Assembly (NCBI GenBank): GCA_028678445.1
Contig: JAJRDJ010000009.1
Coordinates: 1 to 7,852, forward strand
Source of the DNA: Methylococcaceae bacterium
GTDB taxonomy: Bacteria > Pseudomonadota > Gammaproteobacteria > Methylococcales > Methylococcaceae
Direction: 5' to 3'
Length of the DNA stretch: 7,852 nucleotides
Of this stretch, positions 1 to 6,907 are shown piece by piece (the first letter of the stretch is position 1; every line of letters begins with the position of its first letter). Made by a program: the position numbers and the translations under genes. The notes beneath the pieces were generated by a model that searched no databases, was not told the DNA's origin, and saw only the letters and a list, made by a program, of their open reading frames with translations.

Positions 1-131
1 GACAATTTGTCGCAGGCCGCGTGTACGACAGATGTGAGCGGCTCTGCTAACGTCGCAGGGTACACGATCAGACCGGGGGTATTCAGAACATCGGTCCGGA
101 TCGGATTTTTCTCCTCTCCTTTACAAACTAT

Positions 132-136
132 GGAGG
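132..136 (+). promoter_or_regulatory. Ribosome binding site deciding start at 145
   Basis: GGAGG is followed by an 8-nt spacer and ATG 145. It overlaps the alternative in-frame ATG at 130, so that upstream ATG is unlikely to be the main start. Confidence 0.8.
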
Positions 137-144
137 TTATTCAA

Positions 145-606
145 ATGGCAAGACACAAAGGGGCTACCCCTGACAATACCGCAAAAGACGCGGCGGAAGA
201 TGTTGCGGTGGCGCTCGAGTCCGCTGCAGAGGAAATGACCGTGATGGAGGAAGGCGCCGAAGCAACGGTCTACGCATCGGGTTCCGCCGAAGCCGAAGAA
301 TCGCTCCACGGTAATCTGGTGGTCGAGTCGGTCCGGTCCGGGGCCGCCGCTGCCCAGGAGGCCGTTGCCCGATTCGTCCCGGCCGTCGGCGACAACCTGC
401 GTAAGGTCGCCTACAAAGGCATCTACGGCGTCTCCTTTGGCGTCACTTTCGGCGCGCTATTCGTGGCCAAACTGGTGCCTAAGGATAGTTTCGTCGGTCA
501 TGCCCTGGCGGATGGAGCCGCGGCGGCCAAGGCCGCTTTTTATGAGCAACAGGAAAAAGCGGCATCGGCCGAGCACGATGCGCCGCTGAGCCCGGCGGCG
601 GCCTGA
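145..606 (+). CDS. Small acidic Ala/Glu-rich protein with one hydrophobic segment, function unknown
   Basis: I do not recognise this 153-aa protein. The frame is open from the window edge, but GGAGG at 132-136 lies 8 nt before ATG 145, which decides the start; ATG 130 is in frame but has no such site. Residues 7-55 are acidic and rich in Ala and Glu. Residues 66-80 are Ala-rich. Residues 93-111 form one hydrophobic, Gly-rich stretch (GIYGVSFGVTFGALFVAKL) that could cross or lie on the membrane. Another Ala-rich helix follows at 119-140, then a low-complexity tail. There is no signal peptide and no metal-binding or catalytic motif. The overall plan (hydrophobic helix beside a long A/E helix) resembles the 101-aa protein that starts the opposing operon, although sequence identity is not obvious. 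It converges with the exchanger gene, so it is a separate transcript. The reading frame is secure; the function is unknown. Confidence 0.8.
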   Translation: MARHKGATPDNTAKDAAEDVAVALESAAEEMTVMEEGAEATVYASGSAEAEESLHGNLVVESVRSGAAAAQEAVARFVPAVGDNLRKVAYKGIYGVSFGVTFGALFVAKLVPKDSFVGHALADGAAAAKAAFYEQQEKAASAEHDAPLSPAAA

Positions 607-927
607 TCCGGTTATCCTGAAAATGCCTGATTAACCAGAAATCACGGACCGTGCATGCTCATCGCTTGGGGATGCACGGTCCGAGGTAACAGGCAGAATG
701 ATACGGCCCGCCCCATCCAGAGCCTTACCGCCTGTCACTGATTCATCCCCGTTTCGCTACTCCACTCCGTCCCCTGCCCGAGACTGTTGAGACTCGAGCA
801 TTTCGGTGCTTGAAGTCGCCGCGGAATTGCAGCCTTTGCGCTGTGAATGCCAGGCGAATGTAGACCGAGGAGGCCTGCATGGCAACGTCAAGATGCGCTT
901 CCCTGTCCCGGAATCCCGGAAGTCAGC
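607..927. other. Intergenic region between convergent genes
   Basis: These 321 bases separate the stop of the plus-strand gene from the stop of the exchanger gene on the minus strand. They hold the perfect inverted repeat at 645-683 and little else that I can support. The open frames here run into the exchanger gene antisense and look like shadows. GAGACT is repeated at 780-785 and 789-794. On the minus strand TTCCGGGA occurs twice in tandem just past the exchanger stop. Neither has a clear role. Confidence 0.6.
645..683. repeat. Perfect 12-bp inverted repeat (hairpin), possible bidirectional terminator
   Basis: CGGACCGTGCAT at 645-656 is repeated in reverse complement as ATGCACGGTCCG at 672-683, with a 15-nt loop. 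The stem has no mismatch and begins 39 nt after the stop codon of the plus-strand gene, between two convergent genes, which is where a shared terminator is expected. No T-run follows on the plus strand, and only a weak T-rich stretch follows on the minus strand, so it is not a canonical intrinsic terminator. It could instead be an RNA-stabilising 3' hairpin, a dispersed palindromic repeat, or a protein-binding site. Confidence 0.75.
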
Positions 928-2040
928 TCATGGCCACCGGTCGGCAGCCTGCTCACTCGGGGTGCCGATGAGGGTCGAGCCGGAGTTATCCGGCAGGAAG
1001 AAGCAAAACAGGGCAATCAGCAGGTAAACGCTGAGTAACTGTGCACCCTTGAACCAGTTTGCTTTGCCGTCGGCGACGACCATCGAGAAGATCAGGACCG
1101 GCAGAAGAATGAGCATCACGGCAGCGTTGCCAACCACCAGATCGAAGGGGCGTGGCGCGATGTAATAGCTGCTCAACATCAGTACCGGAGCCACGAAGAG
1201 CGCGATCTGGATGCTGCTGCCCACCGCGATACCCTTGGTGACATCCAGCTGGTTTTTGCGGGCCATGGCGATCGCCGCGACGCTCTCCGGCGCGCCGCCG
1301 ATCAAGGCCAGGATGATGATGCCGATGAAAGCTTGGGAAACACCCAGACCCAATGCCGTTTCTTCCACGGCACCGACGAGTATTTCGCTCAAGAGGGCGA
1401 GCATCACGGACGACAGGGCGAGGGCGAGAAAGGCCAGGGACACCGGCCACTGTCGCTCAGGGCTGACGGCGCTCTCCGGATGTTTTGGCACAAAGTAATC
1501 GGGATGGGTTTTCAGCATGAAGATCAGGCTGAGGCCATAGGTCACGAGCAAGACGATGGCCACACTGGTATTGAGCGCCAGCTCGTGACTGGCGTTCTCG
1601 GCGGAGATGAAATGGCTGAACAGGCTGGGCACGACGATACTGATGGCGGCAATCATCAGGACGGAACGCTGGACGCGAGCGCCGCGCCGGTTGAACTTTT
1701 GTTCCTTTACGTTGAGCCCGCCGATCAGGAAGGATAGCCCCACGACAAAGAGCAGGTTCCCCACTATGACGCCGACGATGGACGCCTTGACCAGTTCGAT
1801 CATGCCCTCTCGCAAGGCGATGAGTGAAATAATCAACTCCGGAGCGTTGCCGAAGGTCGCGTTCAGCATGGCGCCGACGGTGGCACCGGTCTTGTGCGAA
1901 ATCTGCTCAGTGGCGTCGACCATGAGCTTGGCGAGCGGTATGAACTCCAGCGCGGCAAGGGCGAACCGTAACGTGGCCGGATGGCCCTGCGTATGCCCCA
2001 AGACATAGGCGATGGGCGCGAAGACCATCAGCCAGAGCAT
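928..2040 (-). CDS. cax: Ca2+/H+ exchanger, CAX type of the CaCA family
   Basis: This 370-aa integral membrane protein should exchange cytosolic Ca2+ (or a related divalent cation) for protons. It has the two inverted alpha-repeats of the family. The first, about residues 44-100, contains GNAPELI at 64-70 with the conserved Glu68. The second, about residues 236-285, contains GGAPES at 248-253 with Glu252, followed by GIAVGSSIQIALFVAP, a CAX hallmark. Roughly eleven hydrophobic helices are seen, with a polar loop at about 176-198 between the halves. The length is normal for bacterial CAX. In the second repeat the usual GNAAEH reads GGAPES, so Asn and His of the signature are replaced. The gene starts 38 nt after the metK-like stop and is probably the last gene of the operon. 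There is no clear Shine-Dalgarno site, only a run of GGC/GGT triplets before ATG 2040; the frame is open further upstream without a better start. The family call is firm; the ion is inferred. Confidence 0.95.
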   Translation of the reverse strand: MLWLMVFAPIAYVLGHTQGHPATLRFALAALEFIPLAKLMVDATEQISHKTGATVGAMLNATFGNAPELIISLIALREGMIELVKASIVGVIVGNLLFVVGLSFLIGGLNVKEQKFNRRGARVQRSVLMIAAISIVVPSLFSHFISAENASHELALNTSVAIVLLVTYGLSLIFMLKTHPDYFVPKHPESAVSPERQWPVSLAFLALALSSVMLALLSEILVGAVEETALGLGVSQAFIGIIILALIGGAPESVAAIAMARKNQLDVTKGIAVGSSIQIALFVAPVLMLSSYYIAPRPFDLVVGNAAVMLILLPVLIFSMVVADGKANWFKGAQLLSVYLLIALFCFFLPDNSGSTLIGTPSEQAADRWP

Positions 2041-2078
2041 GCCGCCACCGCCGCCAAGGCTGACCGGATGTGACGGGT

Positions 2079-3266
2079 TTATCGCAAGGCCTGCGTCTTG
2101 TCGGTGTTTTCCCAGGGCAGCTGTTTACCGGAACCGCCGAAGTGACCGTTGACGGGCAGGTTCTGGTAAAAGCCCGCGGGATGGAGCCCGGGCAGATGCC
2201 GCAGATTGAACTCCCGGATGATGGCGCCGAGGCGAAAATCAAACACTGCTCCGACCCGCCGGCTGATTTCCTGCTCGTCCATGCTGCCGGTGCCGAAAGT
2301 CTGCACCTCGATGCTGATGGGACCCGCATGGCCGATGGCATAGCTGAGTTGCACTTCGCATTGTTCGGCCAGGCCGGCGGCGACGACATTCTTGGCGACA
2401 TAACGCGCCATGTAGGCCCCGACGCGGTCGATGCGGGTCGGATCCTTGCCGCTCAGTGCCGAGCCGCTATGGCGGGCATAGGCGCCATAGGTATCGGCGG
2501 CGGTTTTGCGGCCGGTCATGCCGGAATGCGAGCCCGGTCCGCTCTTCGGGAAGGCGCCTTGCGGGTTGATGAAGATTTCGCTGTCCTCATCCGGCTGGAC
2601 GGCCGCGCCGGCGAACATGGGCGAGATGACCTGACTTACCAGGCGTTCGCGCAATTCAACAGGCTCCATCAAATGCTGGGCGACGCTGCCGGCGATGATG
2701 GTGATGCTGGGGATGCGGAATGGCACCCCGTTGGCATATTCGACACCCACCTGCACCGTGCAGTCGGGTGAGAGCGCGCCCATCTTGCGGTTCCGGCGGG
2801 CGGCGGCCAGTTCCCGCGCCAGCCGGTTGGCCAGGCTGATGGGGAGCGGCATCAACTCGGGGGTCTGGGTGCAGGCATAGCCGAACACCGACACCTGGCT
2901 ATGCACCGTCAGCTGATCCAGTTCCGCGCGGCTCAGGTTCTTTTCATCCCGCTGGGCGCGGAGATTCGTCGGCATCTTGATCAGGCTGGTCAGCACGGAA
3001 CAGTTGGCGGCGTCAAAATCCTCGGCGCGGTAGCCGACGCCGGCCATGACCTCCCGCGCCACGTCCGGAATATCGATGTTCACCTCGGAAGCGAAGCGCG
3101 CCGCAAGAAACAGCACATTCTTGGACAGGGCACATTCGGCGATGATGCGGGAATAGGGATCCTTTTGCAGGAACCGGTCGACGACGGCATCGCTGATGCT
3201 GTCGCACAAACGGTCCGGATGACCATCGGTCACGGATTCCGACGTGAACAGGAAATTCTTTTTCAT
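2079..3266 (-). CDS. metK: Divergent S-adenosylmethionine synthetase (methionine adenosyltransferase) homologue
   Basis: The 395-aa product has the full length and three-domain plan of MetK, which makes S-adenosylmethionine from ATP and methionine. Family signatures seen are FTSESVTDGHPDR at 7-19, E44 (potassium-site Glu of E. coli), FGYA at 128-131, TGRK at 251-254, SGKDPTRID at 272-280, the ARYVAKNVVAAGLA block at 287-300, QLSYAIG at 306-312 and a GHFG...PWENTDK end. The C-terminal half is close to canonical, while the N-terminal two thirds are divergent. Aligned by eye to E. coli MetK, several active-site positions differ: K17 is Arg19, E55 is Arg57, D118 is Ser123, K165 is Thr170, D238 is His247 and K269 is Arg. 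The start codon overlaps the ATPase stop codon (TCAT on the plus strand, 3263-3266), and AGGAG at 3278-3282 lies 11 nt upstream, so translation is probably coupled. It may be a specialised paralogue with altered substrate or a regulatory role rather than the housekeeping enzyme. Confidence 0.93.
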   Translation of the reverse strand: MKKNFLFTSESVTDGHPDRLCDSISDAVVDRFLQKDPYSRIIAECALSKNVLFLAARFASEVNIDIPDVAREVMAGVGYRAEDFDAANCSVLTSLIKMPTNLRAQRDEKNLSRAELDQLTVHSQVSVFGYACTQTPELMPLPISLANRLARELAAARRNRKMGALSPDCTVQVGVEYANGVPFRIPSITIIAGSVAQHLMEPVELRERLVSQVISPMFAGAAVQPDEDSEIFINPQGAFPKSGPGSHSGMTGRKTAADTYGAYARHSGSALSGKDPTRIDRVGAYMARYVAKNVVAAGLAEQCEVQLSYAIGHAGPISIEVQTFGTGSMDEQEISRRVGAVFDFRLGAIIREFNLRHLPGLHPAGFYQNLPVNGHFGGSGKQLPWENTDKTQALR

Positions 3267-6200
3267 GGCAGCTTGGGCTCCTGGCTCCGGGTGAGGCGCA
3301 ATGTCTTGGTGGTTTCATTGATGAAGAACGGTGCGCCACTGCCCGCCATGATCATCAGCAGATCGACGAGAGTCACTGGGGAAAGTCTCAACAAAGCGCG
3401 CAGCGGCGGCAGCAGCACCGTCAGTGCCTGCAGACCCAAGGAACCCGCGATGGCCATGCCGAGGTAGCGGTTCCCGGGCCGTGAGCGGTCCAGGATGGTC
3501 GTGGTTTCCGAGCGGCAGCTGATGGATTGCAGGAACTGGGCGACGGTCAGAGTCATGAACGTATTCGTGCTCGCCTGCATGCCGGCGCCGTAACGCGCCA
3601 CACTGTAGGCATAAACCCCTATGGTTCCCGCCGTGATGACCGAAGACTCGCGCAACAGGCGCAGGGTGTCCTTGCGGCCGATGATGGGGTCCCTGGGATC
3701 GCGTGGCGCTTGCTTGAGGACGTCACGCTCGGGTGGCTCCATCGCCAGAGCCAGGGCCGGGAAGATATCGGTCACCAGATTGATCCACAAGAGCTGCATC
3801 GGATTGAGCGCCTCGCCCAAGCCCAGCGCCGTCGTGATCAGCATGACCTCGATCTCGCTGAGATTGGTGGCGAGCAGAAAGCGCAGGCTCTTGCGGATAT
3901 TGTTGTAGATGGTCCGGCCCTGCTCGACGGCGGTGATCATGGTATGCAGGTTGTCGTCCTGCAGCACGACATCGGCCACAGCGCGGGCCACGTCGGTCCC
4001 CTGCTTGCCCATCGCCACGCCCACATCGGCGGCTTTCAGGGCCGGGCCGTCATTGATGCCGTCGCCGGTCATGGCAATGACACGGCCGCTTTTTTGCAGG
4101 GCCTGGACGATTCTCAGCTTGTGCGCGGGGCTGACCCGGGCAAAGATCGAGGTGTCCTTGACGATATGGGCAAGCACCTCGGGATCGATCTGGTCGAGAC
4201 GGATCGAGTCCAGTATCTCCAGGTTTTTGTCATGGTTCAGCCCCAGGCGCTTGCCCACCGAATAGGCCGTCGCGCTTTGATCGCCGGTAATCATCACGGT
4301 TTCGATGCCCGCCGCATGGAATTGGGCCATGAGTTCGGGCATGCCGGGCCGGATGATGTCCTCCATGCCGATGAGCCCCAGCCAAACGAGATTATTGGGC
4401 GTATCGGTCTCCGCCCCGTCGGCATATCCATAAGCGACACCCAGCACCCGCAGCGCCTCGCCGGCCATTTCCTCATTCTGGGCAAGAATGGTCTGTCGCG
4501 ATTTCTTGTTCAGTCGCAGCCGCCGGTCGCCACACTGCCATTCGGTGCTGAGCTTCAGCACATCACTCGGACTCCCCTTGACCGCGATGAAGTAACCGCC
4601 GTCGTCCGTCAGATGGACGCTGGACATATAGGGCCGCTGCTCGGCCCGATGCTCGAGTTTTAACAAGGGCAGGCGGGCGCGCAGATCCTGAATGTCCAAC
4701 CCGCCCTGCTGGGCCGCCTCGATCAGGGCGCATTCCGTGGGAGAACCATCGAGGCCGGACTCGGGAGACAGGGTCACTTCGCTGCACAGGCTGACGACTT
4801 CGAGCAGGCGGACGAGTTCGGGTTGTTCCGTGATGGCAAAGTCCAGCCCGTCGCCGTTACGATAGTGTCCATCCCGCAGCTGCAGGGCATGTTTTTCGGT
4901 TCTGAGAGCGACCACCTTCATCTTGTTCATGGTCAGGGTGCCGGTCTTGTCAAGACAGAGCACCTGCACGGACCCCAGGCTTTCCACGGCGGGCAACTGG
5001 CGGACCAGCACCCGGCGCCGTTTCATTTCCCGAATACCAAGCGCCAGGGTCGTGGTGGCCACGGCGGGCAAACCCTCGGGCACGGCGGCCACGGCCAGGG
5101 AAATGGACGAATTCAGCATTTGCAGCCAACCCAGGCCGCGCAGCACCCCCACCCCAAAGACAAGGACGCAGATACCGGCGCTGAAAGCCGCCAGTTTCAC
5201 GCCCATTTGATCGAGCTGCCGCTGCAGGGGGGTTTCGGGCGTCGCGACCTCGCCGACCAGGGCCTGAATATGGCCGATTTCCGTGCGCTTCCCGGAGGCC
5301 GTGACGACGGCCAGGCCGCTGCCGCCGGTGACCACGGTCCCCATGTGGACCATGTTGGCCCGATCACCCAGGGGAATTTTGACTTCCAGGAGGAGCCCTT
5401 CGTTTTTCTGTACCGGCAAGCTTTCGCCGGTCAGGGCGGACTCGTCGACGCTCAGGCTATTGGCGGCTATCAGGCGGGCATCCGCGGGGATGTAGGCACC
5501 GGGCACCAGAATCAGCACATCACCGGGCACCACTTCGTGCAGGGGGACTTCGACTTTGCGGCCATCACGAATTAGCCAGGCATTGCTCGGCGTGAGGTCC
5601 CCGAGCGCATTGATGGTCTTTTCGGCGGACCTTTCCGTCAGATAACCGATGACGGCATTGATCAGCACCACGCCGCCGATGACGCAGGCGTCCGCAATAC
5701 CTCCCGTGGCCACGGAAACCACCGCCGACACGCCCAGCATCGCGACCGGGATATTCAAAAACTGGTCCAGCACCATGCTCAACATGGCACGTTGTTTTCC
5801 CACCTCCAGCGCATTGGGGCCATAGAGTGCGAGACGGCGGCGGGCCAGGCTGTCGTCCAGGCCATCTACGGAGCTATCGAGCCGAATCAGGGTCTCCGTG
5901 GCAGTCAAGGCGTGCCAGGCTGCCTCTGGCGGAGCGAGCCGCTGTGCGTCTTTCGGGAGCTGCGGCGCAGGAAGCCGTTTGGAAATTTGCCTGGCCGGCG
6001 TCGCGGCGGCTGGTTTTGATGAAGCCGTGCTGTCCACCGATCGCCCGAGCCACCGGGGCCATCGGCTTTCCGAGGAAGCTGCTGGAGGGCGCGGCGCTGA
6101 TTCGGAGGGGATTCGGATCGTGCCAACTATCGCCGACAAATCGTCGAGCACCTTGGACGTCTGGGCGCGCTGAGGGTCAAAAAGAATCAGGAATGTGCCA

Positions 6201-6358
6201 GTCAGGACATTGCCTCTGACGGATTGAACATAGCTGATCCGGAGCATGGCCTGCTCCAGTTCCATTTTGACGGCTTCGCGCCGGTAAATGGCCTGGGTTT
6301 TTAGCCGGATGCGTCCCGGGTGTACCTGGTGAACAACCTCGGCGGTGTACAGGGTCAT
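3263..6358 (-). CDS. P2-type cation-transporting ATPase (SERCA-like, probable Ca2+) with N-terminal HMA_2-like domain
   Basis: This 1031-aa ATP-driven pump should export a divalent cation across the inner membrane. Residues 5-78 form an HMA_2-like domain (HPGRIRLK, then TGTFLILF) without a CxxC metal site. Residues 80-140 are a Pro/Ala/Ser linker. Then come the cation ATPase N-terminal domain (about 145-190), M1-M2 (191-240), the actuator domain with TGES at 310-313, M3-M4 with PEGL at 427-430, the phosphorylation motif DKTGT at 470-474, the nucleotide domain with KGSP at 594-597, TGDQ at 691-694, the hinge TGDGIND at 764-770, and M5-M10. Against SERCA by eye, the Ca2+ ligands E309, N768, E771, N796, T799 and D800 match E428, N832, E835, N860, T863 and D864; E908 is Gln941. 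This favours Ca2+ (or Mn2+) over heavy metals or K+. No good Shine-Dalgarno site precedes ATG 6358, but an in-frame stop lies 40 nt upstream and no other start would keep the first domain. Confidence 0.97.
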   Translation of the reverse strand: MTLYTAEVVHQVHPGRIRLKTQAIYRREAVKMELEQAMLRISYVQSVRGNVLTGTFLILFDPQRAQTSKVLDDLSAIVGTIRIPSESAPRPPAASSESRWPRWLGRSVDSTASSKPAAATPARQISKRLPAPQLPKDAQRLAPPEAAWHALTATETLIRLDSSVDGLDDSLARRRLALYGPNALEVGKQRAMLSMVLDQFLNIPVAMLGVSAVVSVATGGIADACVIGGVVLINAVIGYLTERSAEKTINALGDLTPSNAWLIRDGRKVEVPLHEVVPGDVLILVPGAYIPADARLIAANSLSVDESALTGESLPVQKNEGLLLEVKIPLGDRANMVHMGTVVTGGSGLAVVTASGKRTEIGHIQALVGEVATPETPLQRQLDQMGVKLAAFSAGICVLVFGVGVLRGLGWLQMLNSSISLAVAAVPEGLPAVATTTLALGIREMKRRRVLVRQLPAVESLGSVQVLCLDKTGTLTMNKMKVVALRTEKHALQLRDGHYRNGDGLDFAITEQPELVRLLEVVSLCSEVTLSPESGLDGSPTECALIEAAQQGGLDIQDLRARLPLLKLEHRAEQRPYMSSVHLTDDGGYFIAVKGSPSDVLKLSTEWQCGDRRLRLNKKSRQTILAQNEEMAGEALRVLGVAYGYADGAETDTPNNLVWLGLIGMEDIIRPGMPELMAQFHAAGIETVMITGDQSATAYSVGKRLGLNHDKNLEILDSIRLDQIDPEVLAHIVKDTSIFARVSPAHKLRIVQALQKSGRVIAMTGDGINDGPALKAADVGVAMGKQGTDVARAVADVVLQDDNLHTMITAVEQGRTIYNNIRKSLRFLLATNLSEIEVMLITTALGLGEALNPMQLLWINLVTDIFPALALAMEPPERDVLKQAPRDPRDPIIGRKDTLRLLRESSVITAGTIGVYAYSVARYGAGMQASTNTFMTLTVAQFLQSISCRSETTTILDRSRPGNRYLGMAIAGSLGLQALTVLLPPLRALLRLSPVTLVDLLMIMAGSGAPFFINETTKTLRLTRSQEPKLP

Positions 6359-6424
6359 GCTAGGAAAAAGGGTTTCAGAGTGTGGCGCGGATGGCGGTCA
6401 CCGGGATGAGCCGTCAGGAAATGA

Positions 6425-6823
6425 TCAACCCTTGAGCATGAGCGCCAGCAACAATCCGGCAACGATGTTACCGCCGATGCTGACCAGCAGCTCGCGAGTA
6501 AAAAAGGCGGCGGGTTTCATTTTGCCCAGACGAGGATTCTTGTGCTTGAAAGTGATTTCCACTTTCCCCTGATTGATGGTTTGCACGGCCTTCCGCACCA
6601 GCCCCAGCACATCGTCCTCCGAGTGCATGGCGGGGTGGTATTTGATGAGAATGGAGCCCGTCACGATATTGGGTTCGGCATGGTAGATGCCCTTGGAGGC
6701 CTCATCCCTCAGCAGGCTTTGCTTCAATAACTCGGCAAACGTCTGCTTGTGCCGGATCATCGGCACGCGCAGGCGGATTCTGTTGGGTACCCGGTTATGA
6801 ATGACGTCGAGGGTATCTTGCAT
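6425..6823 (-). CDS. Small HMA_2-like domain protein with C-terminal membrane helix
   Basis: The 132-aa product has a cysteine-free, ferredoxin-like HMA_2-type domain at about residues 8-80: HNRVPNRIRLRVP at 9-21 matches the VHPGRIRLK motif of the ATPase, and TGSILIKYHP at 55-64 matches its final strand. A basic linker (residues 87-105) leads to one hydrophobic helix at about 113-130, so the domain should be anchored in the inner membrane and probably faces the cytoplasm. I chose ATG 6823 because AGGAAG lies 8 nt upstream; the frame also opens at GTG 6898 (157 aa) and ATG 6859, neither with a ribosome site. It lies 66 nt upstream of the ATPase gene. The family is often found beside P-type ATPases. 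A role as adaptor or regulatory partner of the pump is inference; direct metal binding is not supported because no Cys pair is present. Confidence 0.88.
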   Translation of the reverse strand: MQDTLDVIHNRVPNRIRLRVPMIRHKQTFAELLKQSLLRDEASKGIYHAEPNIVTGSILIKYHPAMHSEDDVLGLVRKAVQTINQGKVEITFKHKNPRLGKMKPAAFFTRELLVSIGGNIVAGLLLALMLKG

Positions 6824-6831
6824 TGTTGATG

Positions 6832-6837
6832 CTTCCT
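6832..6837 (-). promoter_or_regulatory. Ribosome binding site deciding start at 6823
   Basis: Read on the minus strand this is AGGAAG, 8 nt before ATG 6823. The longer reading from GTG 6898 and the ATG at 6859 have no comparable site, and the HMA_2-like domain begins only after residue 7 of the shorter form. Confidence 0.6.
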
Positions 6838-6907
6838 GATGCCTGGCGGTTTCTGCCATGAGGGCAGGGTCAGCAGCCGGGATTTTTCGGTTTTTCACTG
6901 AATCCGG

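Noticed and set aside
873..972. 30-codon plus-strand ORF with a GGAGG-like ribosome site near ATG 879
   Set aside because: It runs antisense into the 3' end of the exchanger gene, its product has no recognisable feature, and one purine-rich site is weak evidence.
2041..2055. GGC/GGT triplet run before the exchanger as a repeat element or a Gly-rich N-terminal extension
   Set aside because: Only five triplets; no start codon upstream makes the extension likely, and no repeat expansion is evident.
2070..2771. 233-aa plus-strand open frame opposite the MetK homologue
   Set aside because: It lies wholly inside a firmly identified gene on the other strand, its translation shows no family signature, and it reflects the GC-rich codon pattern of that gene.
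3527..4663. 378-aa plus-strand open frame opposite the P-type ATPase
   Set aside because: Long but antisense to conserved ATPase domains; its Gln/His/Asp-rich composition is typical of a shadow frame.
4823..5575. 250-aa plus-strand open frame, Gly/His/Gln-rich
   Set aside because: Antisense to the ATPase phosphorylation and actuator domains; the apparent His richness comes from antisense reading of Met and Val codons, not a metal-binding protein.
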